This document shows, one piece after another, positions 43,201 through 54,900 of a stretch of 64,000 bases of DNA. This DNA comes from Eudromia elegans. Its lineage: Eukaryota; Chordata; Aves; Tinamiformes; Tinamidae. The translations under genes were made by a program, and so were the position numbers. Under the pieces are notes generated by a model. That model saw only the letters and a program-made list of their open reading frames with translations, searched no databases and had not been told where the DNA came from. The stretch lies in the NCBI GenBank assembly GCA_003342815.1, contig PTEX01000194.1, forward strand, positions 124,001 through 188,000, in the 5' to 3' direction. Each line of letters opens with the position of its first letter. Position 1 is the first letter of the stretch.

Positions 43201-46200
43201 TTAACATAAGCTGGAGTCAGACTTGAAATACTAGCGCTTATCGAAAAGCATGTTTAGGAAGTGAGGTTAACTGCACCTGCTCTTTATATTAGTGTGACCA
43301 GGCCCATATTACTGAAGAAATAAAAGTTAATAGAGTTCTATAATTGTAAATTCTTGTAATGAATATAAGTACACTTAGCTGCCAAAATCAATTCTAAAAT
43401 TAATGTTGTTAAATAGAAATTTTCCCCGAAATTTAGATATATGTCAGATGTTCCTACATCTTGCATTGATTTTAATTCAGACTATGGTGGAATGAATACA
43501 GTGAGCTGTAGAAAATTTTACTGTGGCTTTCACATAAACAATTTACTCCTAAAATATTGCATATTGGAGCAGACNCTGAGAAACACCTTCAAGAGCCAGG
43601 ATTGTTCCTATAGCCAGTAGTCACACTTCCTATAAAATTTCTTTTGCTGAAGAATTTAGTCCCCTGAGGATTCTGTCAAACGTGATGTGTATAAATATGG
43701 TACATGTGTAGTATGTGTCNTAAGAATGACAGCATTTTCTTCTTTACCCTCTCTGCTCTTTTTTAAACCAAACCCAAATTCCCCTCTCTAGCTCCTGTTA
43801 CAAGGCAAAAATCCTGGGATTGCTTGGGAATATACCTTTTCCAGAAGCCCCCAGGAGAACAAGACTTCAGTGAGAAGGCACAGCCACTCATGGGTGACGG
43901 TGCAGTCCGCGTGCTCAGCTACCTGCGGCGGGGGTAGGTACCTTCCCGGCCCCAACCCTCCCTTCTTCCTTTTAAAGGCAGCTCAAACAACAAAATCTCA
44001 TCCTCATCTCAATTCATGTCATTTAAGGTGACACAGTATTTCTTCTTCGGGTCAGAGAATATCTTGCTGTTGGAGGAATAAGGGAATTAAATACATGCTT
44101 TGATGTAGTTGTAATTTGGGAACATAGAAAGATAACAAATAATAAGGAATAAAATGTATCTCTCTATGGTGAGTAATTGAAGACGAAAATATTATCAAGA
44201 CCTTTACTGACAGTTTCACCCTGATCTTCTCATTGTTTAATTACAAGTATTTGAGTTAAGCCAGGTTAAACTCTGAAATTCTATATAGGCTAAAGATTTC
44301 TTATTACCATATTCTTCTAGGTATTTGATCTGTTCACACCATGTATTTATTTTTCTAAATCCTGGATGTTCTGTCACGGAAAGTAATTCTAGGATTTAAT
44401 GAAAGCANAAAACTGGCATGAGGGAAGTCTTGCCAAATGAATTGAGAATTTAAAATTTAATGGCTTTTCAATTGGATCTAAGTCATAAACAAGATTATAT
44501 GAGGCACTTATCTGTAATAGCAAAGAAGTGTATGGGCTCTGTGCTTTGCTTCTGTTTGTATTGCTCCTGTATTGCTCTTCCTCCTCTCAAAAAAAATCCA
44601 GGTGATATTTAGGAATATCTTGCTGGGATGTTGCCCATTTTCCTTGTATAGCAGTGGACTCTGTGGGAAAAAGTGCCACCAGGAGTACAGGAGTACATAA
44701 AAGATGACAGCTCTATTTTTCTTGCTTCCCTTTAAAACAAATATAACAGCATACATATGAAGACAATGGACACAAGTGTTCCTACTTTGGCTTGCTGTGA
44801 CTAATGAACTACATGTGAAGTAAATGATCCATCTCAATTAAAGGATAAATATATAACATCACTTAATCCCTTAAGGCATTTGTAGCCTTCCTTTTCTAAT
44901 CTGTCCTGCTGCTGGAACTAGAGGTACAAGAGCCTCCACATCTCTGAAGTACGCAAAGACTAAGTGAAAGAACTGCAAAATGTTTTTGCAAGTATTAATG
45001 GAAAACTCTTAAGAAAGTACTGTTTGTTTGTAATTAAATTGTTTCATCTGACCTCAATAGTACCTGTGTTGCAGAGCCAACAGTTGGAAATGTACTAAGC
45101 ATGAGCTTGGTCTTTGGTTAAAATTCTTCCCTACTACTATTCCACTTGCATTTTGAGTAATCATTGATTTTACTATATTTCTTTCCAATACTTCTATAGG
45201 ACACATTACATCAAAAGCAATATGTTTAGAAGATCATCGTACGCAAGTTAATTCTTCTTTTTGTGGCCCAAGAACGAAGCCTTTAACTGAAACAAAGCTC
45301 TGNAATACCAATCCCTGCCCAGCATAGTAAGTGCCCTGTCCTTTTGTACCTTTTCTCTGTGCCCTAGGTCTATCTTTGCAAAGAAAGAAGTCCTCTCTGA
45401 CAGGCAGACAGAACTGTACAGCCTGCTAGATGAACCCACTTTTACGCTGTAACTTAAAACAGTAATTGTTTTAAAATGTTACTTGTGTAGGCGTTTGCCC
45501 AATGATAATAATAGGGGCAGTATTTCTAACATTGCTAAGCAAGACCTCCTGGGGATTGCCTGCAGCTCTGTCACCATGCTGGGGTTAGCTATGTGACACC
45601 GAGTAAATCTGAGTTACTGAGAGGCCTGTTCTGCCACCTTTACTCACCTTGAATCAATAAGACCATTTCCTGAGTAAAGTGCTACTCCCCATGTGGCATT
45701 GTGGCCCTGTGACTCAGGTTCCACATATTAGATTAGGTTTAAAGAACCTTGTGAAGTGTAATTATTGATTTTTGGACAAAATGTACCATAGTGCATTGCT
45801 GTAACAGTAAGATGATTATCTAAGCCAAATAAATTGTCCACAATGCTCCTGGTGCCCACAAAAATAAATATGGAGACATTTCCTGTGTTCCTGTGTTAGC
45901 AAATGAGATGCAAAGGAAGACACTGACACAAAGATAAGTGTTTAGATAAATATTTAGAATCCAGCTGGCATAAATCAATCGAGCTCTTTTAAAAGCATGG
46001 GTGTCTCACTGATTTATATTAGCTGTGGTTGGGTCCTTTGGAAAAAATAAGTTGCATGTTCATGTAATTAAAGAGTTTCGTGTGGGTTAGAATATAAATG
46101 GTAGAATTAAGGGTATACTAGTGGTCTGTCTTCTGCAGGTTTTTTTTTTTTTTTTTTTTTTCTTTCGCATGTCTGTCTTTGCAATCATAGCATTATTTTA

Positions 46201-48918
46201 GTTTTATATTAAAGACCAGAAATGCTGCATTATGTTGGACAAGAAAATTGAGTTCTGGATAGGTGGAAAGATTGAGTGGTTCAGTGAGAAGCTGAAGATA
46301 GTTGCAAAGTGGTGTATGGGGGCCAAGGCAGAAGACCTGGGGAAAGCTCTCGTTCTGTTCTCATCTGCTGTTTTTACTCTGCATTGACAACAGCAATGTG
46401 TAGTAAAAGCAATAGGCCAATAGCAAAGGCCTATTCCCTTACTTACATAAAAATAGCACATTTTATAGTTTAATAGGCTTTCCCTATCTCCCCCAAGCCA
46501 GGAAAGGATGATGGGATACAGTTGAAAGACATATATGCTGTGTAGTGGCTTTGTTTTTACTTAAAAATCCATAGTCTGCAGTATGTTTAACATATTCAAA
46601 AATTGTGCTGTAATAGATTGGAATTTCCTGCAAAATTTAAAGATTACAGCAGAGCACACAAAATCCAAGTGGCAAATTATACCGTGTGACCACAAAAGGA
46701 TAGAGATAAAGCTTCAATAATGGCAGCGTGTTACATGGGAGCTCCATGTTCCTGCTTCAGCAGTTTCTTTAGATTGCATTTAGCCACATGATTTTCTGAA
46801 TACTAATTTTAAGTCATCTTTGTAGCCAAACATAATCTCTTTATATGTGACTTACCTTCTGCCAGAAGTATTTTTATTCAGTGGACTCTGTATTGTATAG
46901 ACAGAAATGCAGTGTCTGTGATGTTTCTAGGAGACCTTTCTAGTTATTTATGCTTTACCTCCATTTTATGTGGCATTGTGTTGGTATAAAGTTTCATAAG
47001 CACGATTTTCATTCCTATTCTCTCCATTTAGACCATACACAAAATCTCCATTTCTGTTAACTACTGGTCTCCATATACTTTGAAGATCCACTGATAGGTA
47101 TATTTCTGAAAATATCGGAATATCTGTTTTGACATGCAAAGCAATATTTTTATCTGGAATTGCTCTAATAGTCTTATTGTAATTTGCAGCAAAATTCATG
47201 ACTTGATGCCTAAAAAAATACAAAACCCAGAAAAACTGAAGAGAAAGTATTCAATTCACTAATTATTTTTATTTAATCCTTAAAATACATTAAAAGTATG
47301 AAAGATCTACATGTGGGACCATGTCTTAAACCAACAGATTGCCACTGAACCGAAGGGAAGTAAACCTGATTATCTCTGCTGAGGAATCTGCCAGAAGCTT
47401 ATGGCATGTAGTGTCTCCTGGAAAGCTGTGACTGCCAACATCAAAAAATTTAGTACTACTGAAATACCATGGAGGAAGCAAAGCATGCTTAATAATGAGC
47501 AAATAAAGATGAAACAAATGTGATAGCCATAATAGGCAGGAGAGGGAGGTGAATAGTAGATACAGCTATAAGAGCATCAGTCTTGTGACATGAAAGTGAA
47601 GACTCCAGACTTGTAAAGCTCAGTGAGGAATAATCACTGCAGGAGAACAAAGAGTTATTAATCTGAGGAGGAACAAAGCTTCTATCCCAACAGCACAGAC
47701 ACAGAAAGGCACCAGGACTGCACACTGTTTTTGTTGGATTTTGGAGCTGCCAAATCTGGTCATAATTATTTAGATATTTGAGCTAATGACAGATTCTTTT
47801 GGATCACATCCCAGTTAATCTTGGAAAATTTCAGTTTATTAGAGGACATTAAAGCAGGTTTATTGGCCAGTCCTCAGTGAAGAGTGGGACTTTTTTGATA
47901 GTTTTGGTGAGTAAGCTCTTAAAATGATCATTTTCAGTTGTTCTACCAGTCAGAGTCACCAGAGACATCAAGGCAAGGTAGTTTTAAGTTGTAGTCTGCA
48001 TTAAGACTATATCTTCTTTCTAGAAGGTTGTATTTCAAGTATTTACAGTTCAGACAAAAAGAAAACTTCTGAGTTGTTCTGGAATTACATAACTATGGAT
48101 TTTTTTTTTCTTTTTCCCACACTGATGTTTCTTTGCCCTAATTGGGATCCTTTATATTTCCCAAATACTTCTGGCAGTTACTAGAATTACTAGACTGTGA
48201 TTCAAGCTTCCTCCATTACCCAAAGGATTTTTTCCAAGATAGGCTTTTAATACATCTTCACAAATTAAAATTTCTTTTGAATTCAGACAGATATGAAAGA
48301 GCAGGCAAATGGGATGATAGTCATCTTTCACAGACTGAAAAGAAAAAAGCCTTTTCTGACCTTAAAATCCTGTACAGGCAGCTATTCTAGTGGTCACAAG
48401 TCTCATGCTCCGAAGAAAAAGCACCTAACAGATAGACCAAGCAGTTGGATTTGAAACAAGACCATTTTTTTTTTGTGAAATAAATTATGAAAAATTCATA
48501 AAACTACTATTTCAAAAATTCTGATCTTAAATTCAATGCTTGGTATTTAAATAAGAACTATTTATCTTGAGTAATCATTTAGTCATTGAGAATTTCCTCT
48601 CCTTTCTTCACCTCTGTTTCTTTCTTCACTTCCTCCCTAGTTGTTATTTATGGTCTTACACTGGGGGCCTGTGAGGACAAAGACACTTTGCTGTATGTTT
48701 GCACAGCNCTACACAGAGGTTGGGGACCCACCCAGTGCTTCAATAATACAAATATTGAGTCGCTTTTAAGATTTCAAAACTGAACCTGTCCTAAGCAACT
48801 GACAATAATTCTTCAGCCATTACGTACTTTTTGTGATAATCATGCAATCGTGCCTAACTGCATTTTGCCTGTGAATCAAGTGCAGATTTGCCCAGCAACT
48901 TTTGTCTGGTTAAATTCA

Positions 48919-48953
<35 letters not shown>

Positions 48954-51900
48954 AGAAGAAAGCCAAGGCATGACATAAATATCACTGGACTTCACAGTGA
49001 CCTTTACAGCCGTATACAAATGTTTCTCTATACAAATGAATGTGTTAGTTCATACTCCGGTAAATTGACCCTATTCTTTGTCTGCCTTGCCAGCTTTTTC
49101 CTTAGCATCTATAAGGGTGAATCTTCTCCTTCAGCAACTGAAGTGACAGAAAACATCCTGTCATTTCTTTAGACAAGATTTTTTTTGTTCTCCTGTTTTA
49201 GAGAGAGTATTTTCAGTTAAACACATAGACATGCTTAAAAGGAATGGTGATTTGTTATCCAGATCCTTAGGTTTTCTAGACATGCTGCAACTCTCAATGG
49301 CAGTATCACTCTGATCCCCAAGGAATTACAAATTCCAAGTCAGATTTATATACAAGTTTGTTCTAGTAGACAAGAACCCTGACTAAAGTAAGTAGTAGCA
49401 GTTTTTCCATTTATATGATTTATATTTCATCTCTATTAAAATGTATGCTTTGAAGATAGATTATGTAATTTAGGCTTTCTGATTGCTTGAAAAGATATCA
49501 GTGTATCAGTAGAGCAAGCTAAGCAGAATCACTGAATAAATCATATTTGATAGGTAGCTCACATGCATTGATTTTATAAAGTTAATTGGATTCACAGTCT
49601 CTAATATATATTTTCTGCTTTAAGCTGGTTGGCAGGAGAATGGAGCGTGTGCAGCAAATCCTGTGGTGGAGGGCAGCAAAGCCGTCTCATTCAGTGCGTC
49701 CAGAAAAAGACTTTCCAAAGAGAGGAGGTGGTGGCACATTCCCTGTGTCCTGTGAGCACCCCTACCCAAGTGCAGGTGTGCAATAACCAGGACTGCCCAC
49801 CTGAGTGGAGCCCTGGACTGTGGTCTCAGGTAATATGGAAAGAAACTTACTTTTTCCTTTGCCAGCGTAATGAAAATACTGCCAAAAATCTGCTAAAAGA
49901 GATGGAACTTGGACTAATGCTTTTGCAAGTGGCTCCACTCATGAAAATAATTTGTAAACTCTCTATATTTTAACTAGCCTTTATAGGTGATTAGACAGGA
50001 GGGCTTGCTGGAAGTGGACATGTCCGTTCCTTTTTACTACATAAAAAACAGATTGATTTATTTTTTTCTGGTTTCATAGCTTAAGGCTCTAAGGATTTTT
50101 TTTTTTTTTTTAAAAGTCATGAATCTCTCCCTGAGATTAATTCCCACAGCAATATTAACTTTTCATAGAGAGGAGAGGCAGTCAAGGAATAAAGAATCAT
50201 TTGGGGTTAATTTGCATATTAATGAACACTTTTTTGGAATTATGGGCTGATAAAGTTATGATTTACATGGACAATAATCCCTTCTGTATACCTGTTAAGA
50301 GTATAACTAGTCTAGCAGTAGGGTGGTGCTACACTCAAAAAAGATTTTTTTTTTTTAATTTCCAGCATCTGTGATGGAGTTCTTACTATGGCATGAAATT
50401 AGAAAAAAGAGAGAAGACAATTAGATACTGAAAAGGAAAGGGCACAGTTTTCAAATACATTCATGTGTTCAACCTTTCCTTGATAGCACTCAGTATGCAT
50501 TTCTCTCCTCTTTGGGAGATGCATACCTCAATTTGGGATTTTTTCAAAGGAGGCCTATGAAAAATAAGTCTCCAGTCCTGCTGAAGTGTCGTGACAGGCT
50601 CACTGATCAATGCAGCACATTTGTAAGACTTCACCTGGGAGCTGCTATAGCAAAGACTCAAACGAGTTAAAAGAAAAAAAAAAAAATGGGTCTCTTCACA
50701 GATCAGAGAGTCAATTTAAATGTAAAGGGCTTTCTTGTTTGATTAGAGGAAAGGTCATAAATCATATTTTCAGCAAACAGGTATTTCTGTTGCATCCTCA
50801 CTACATCCCTGCTTTCATGAAATCTCTTTAAAACATTTATGGTGGACTATAAGAGGCATAGGATTCTGCATTGAAATTAAAAAGTTCAACTGAAAGACAC
50901 TGCAAAATGGTAGAAAGCCAGCAGCATTATCTCAGGGCCATTTATTGCCCTATTACACCAGAAATTACTCATTAATCTATTTTGTTGCTTGCCAAGGCAA
51001 TGAGAAATATAGAATGTGTTTTAAGCTAACCCACAGTTCAGCAGTGCATGTTTATTAGTGACTTGTCCAAAGCTTCAGCTGTAGCCTTGGCAATTAATAT
51101 ATCTTTTGCCAAACATCATGACTGTTGTCTGTATCAGACTCCCTCTTGCAGTGAGATGCACTTGGTGAAGAAGTGCTCTCAAGACTCCCTGGGTAGTTTT
51201 CTTTGCCTCTACCTCATCCCTCTAGGCCCAGGTGAAGACAAAATAACAAACAGCTGAAAACATCTTCATTTTGCCCACAGGTCCAGCTTCCCTCCTCTGC
51301 AGAAGAGAGATATTATATCTCTCTATCATCTGTCCTGCACACAGGCTATAAAAGTTGGAGTTGGTAATCTACATAAAGAAAACACTTGTGTTTGAAAAGT
51401 GGCATATAAATGTTATGTTACTATATATATATGTCAGTAGAACTTCAGGTTTACTTGTATTATTATAGCAGCTAACATAGCATGTTAGCTTTGTGTTCTA
51501 TACTCTTCTGTAAAACGCAATTAATGCCAGTTTTCATTTTCCTCTAGCTCAAATGAGTATTTCTTTCCATCACAGTGCTCCAAGACTTGTGGGAGAGGTG
51601 TTAAGAAACGGGATGTCTACTGCAAAAGTACCAGTCCTCCTAAGCAGAAAATCCTGCCGGAGAGCATGTGCAGCAAAGAGCAGAAGCCCGAATCCCAGCA
51701 GACCTGCGTGCTAGGACGGTGCCCCAAGAACGACCGGCTCCAGTGGGCGGTTTCCTCTTGGAGTGAGGTAAGTGGTGCAGTTACACGTTGCCTCTGCTAC
51801 TTTGCTAGTCTAGGTTGACAACATTGACTCACAGCATGCACAGACCATGTGGAAGGGATAAAAACAAAGAAGCCCACACNGATCTTTACATCAAGCTTTA

Positions 51901-54900
51901 GTGAGATGTACCCTGATGTTCTTGTTTATCTCCACTTTCAACAGGCTGGGATCTGTATTTCAGTTCACAGGTTATGGCCAGGAACATGCTGTCTGTGCTT
52001 TCAGCTGTATAATGCTGTTGTAATTTCAGAGTTTGTACCTTGTTTTTGCAGTGTTCAGCCTCTTGTGGCCCAGGTGTGCAAAAGCGAGAACTGAAATGTG
52101 GTGAGAAGGGCATCCACGGGAAACTGATCACCTTTCCTCCGAGAAGGTGTAGAAACATCAAGAAACCAAATATAGACCTGGAAGAAGCTTGCAACAATGG
52201 GCCCTGTCCAGCACACCCCATGTACAACATGGTGTCTGGCTGGTATTCCTCCCCTTGGCAGCAGGTAGGAATGAGAAACTTTCTTGCCTCTCCCTTCCTG
52301 CCCTGACTACCTCTCTATCTCCAGCAGTAATTACATGTCTTGGCTTGAGCTTATTAAAAGTACAAGTTTCTTCTACATAGCAGTTCAAACAATATCCCCT
52401 AGAGCTTTCCATTACAGATCTCAGAGAAACAAAACAACTGCAATGGGACTGCTGACTTTCAGTCTTTAGACCATAACCAAAAGTTGGGGTTGCAGTTTTA
52501 TCTTGCATGCACCAAACCTGGCGGAGCTATGGTGTTATGGTTATATGGCAAAGAATAGACTCTAGCTGGACCGGCATAACCATCTGGAGTGGCAGAACCT
52601 ATTGGAGTACATGCTGCTGTGCCATTAGGGACACATGAGTCTGAGCTGTCTAGATTAAAATTAGTTTCAGTCTCTCCAATTGTGCTGCATTCAAGTGTGT
52701 GATTGTACTGAAAATACCAAAAGGATATCAGTCCACAGGTGCCTCCTGCACTTTCCCTAAGGAAGGTCACNCCACTCAGACACTGAAACCTCATGCAGCT
52801 GGTCCATATTCAGTTTGTTTCTTTGTCCTGGAACTGAAGAATGTCACCCAAAATGTTGTTTGTGCTCCAGAGGAACTACATTCCATGCTCATTTTCCAAC
52901 TCTTCCTTCTCAGGCTTCTTCAAATTGCACTGTGGTTGAACTAGTACTTATCTATATGCACAAGGTATTTGAGCATCTGCACAGATTGTCTAGAATTTCC
53001 TGAATACTATGATTAATTATGGGATCAGTCTATATTTGTTTCTACATTTTTTGCAAACAAGCTTCTGTATTTGTGGAACTTGTCTGCTTTATGAGTCACA
53101 GATCAATGAGACACACACTTATTTAGTAATATTTACATGAACAATGTATGCCTGNTAACTGTAATCAGATAAAAATGATCACATTTGTCTTAAAGACAAC
53201 TTTTCATGAAACACATGCAAGTAAAAGGCTTATTCATTTTAAAATACTCCATAGATCTTCCTGTAAATACATTGTGTTTTTCCCCAGGTACTGTCATTAT
53301 TATGGTTCTCACAGGAGTATTATCTCTGTTCAGACAGCAGGATTGGGCCCAGAGGCTCAGAGTTCGAAAGTAATCAGTGCAGACAATCAGGAACAGTTTT
53401 TTAAAAAAGGTTCAGTGCACGTCTAAGTATCAAAGGCACTGTATTTTCGGCTAAGTCCTTAAATAATCAAACTTTTTGAAGAATTCAACATGGGGAACAG
53501 ATGCACAGATCTTTGAAAACCTGGACCTGGTGGGGATTGCTGAGCGTCAGCACATCTGAGCCTGACCTCTCTTTCTTTGAAAGTCTCATCCAAAGCCTTC
53601 AAATGTTTCTCCTTTGGATTTTGTGAGCCCTGAGAGATTTTCTTTAATGAGATGTTATTATTTTTTTTCCTCTCNACAGTGTACAGTAACATGTGGAGGG
53701 GGAGTGCAAACCCGGAGTGTACAGTGTCTGCGCCACGGGAGACCAGCTTCTGGGTGCCTGCCTCATCAGAAACCAGCAACCCTGAGAGCCTGCAATACAA
53801 ACTTCTGCCCAGCTCCCATCAAGAGAGGTAAAACCCAGCTCTATATGCTGCAGGAGGCTTCTCTGCCACATCCAGCAAAACTCACCTTCCTCCCACGGGA
53901 GATTGGTATTGGGCATGTTGCTGCACACGTGAATCTTCTCCAAACTCTCTCAGTTTTACTGTCACTGAAGCACCTCTCAAAGAGAACCCTCTTAAAGCAT
54001 GCAGGAGAGTATAACTGAGACAGCAGAAGATTTAAAAAACAGCATTATGGTCAAACTGAAAAACAGGATATGTTAATGTAAGCTTTGCCTTTTAGGTTTG
54101 ACCTGCATTTTTAGACTTGTTGAATCACATCAGGTAATCCTATCCTGGTACTGATAAATGATAAAAATAGTGACTTTTGAATCGAGCAATCAGAACATAC
54201 CATTTATTTTTGGTGTTTTGAAGTCCACCCAGCTTCCGATTGCATCTATCTCTCTGGTGTCCAAAAATGCTTCTCTAGGATGTGTTCNTCTTCTCTTTGC
54301 TTCATATGAAGCATATGACATGTACAGTAAGTAAACATGGAATTAAGCTCTACTTGCACCCATACATCTCCAGTGTCTCCCTCTATCTCTTTAGCAGGCT
54401 TTGCAATTCTAGAGGAGTAGGATGAACAAGAGGCTGTCTGTCTCTCTGGATGGCAGCATGGGCTCTAAACTACCGTATAAAAGGGCATCATAGACCTAGC
54501 TAAAAGCTGGCTACAATTTGTGCTTCTTTCTTAATGCAGGGGAAAAAAGCTCATGGAGGCCCAGGTTAGTCCCATATAATGCCAATTACCCAAGCATGCT
54601 GAAGCACTTTAAACATTATTAATTTGCATATATACATGCATAAACTTACTTACACTCACTGTCTTACCATTTTTTAAGCAGAAAGATGAAAATAATATTT
54701 ATAAAACTCAGGCTGGATTGAAAATGAAATGAAAAGTGGTAATAGAGCTGAAATCAGAGGCCAAAGTCTGACCTGGCATCTTTTAATTTAAAATTAGCCC
54801 ACCTCCCCTGTCATCTGTACAGACTGAAGACAATCAGTGTGCCTGGACACTCTGTAAAANTCAGTAATATCTTAATGTGGAACACTCTATGGCATTGATT

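Larger units (their letters stand above)
35644..43791 (+). other. ADAMTS18: ADAMTS18 intron 16 (8.1 kb)
   Basis: The largest complete intron in the window, GT-AG. It holds GC-rich patches near 36480-36620, 37735-37850 and 38760-38840 (each with several CpGs, the second with CACGTG at 37795), a GA microsatellite at 39329-39356 and a 49-bp direct duplication at 40771-40885. No exon or classified mobile element was recognised. Confidence 0.85.
45327..49624 (+). other. ADAMTS18: ADAMTS18 intron 18
   Basis: A 4298-bp GT-AG intron. It contains T22 (46140-46161) and T28 (48922-48949) tracts and two unexplained open frames: minus strand 46966-47223 and plus strand 48142-48390 (see findings). Otherwise nothing was recognised. 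Confidence 0.88.
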
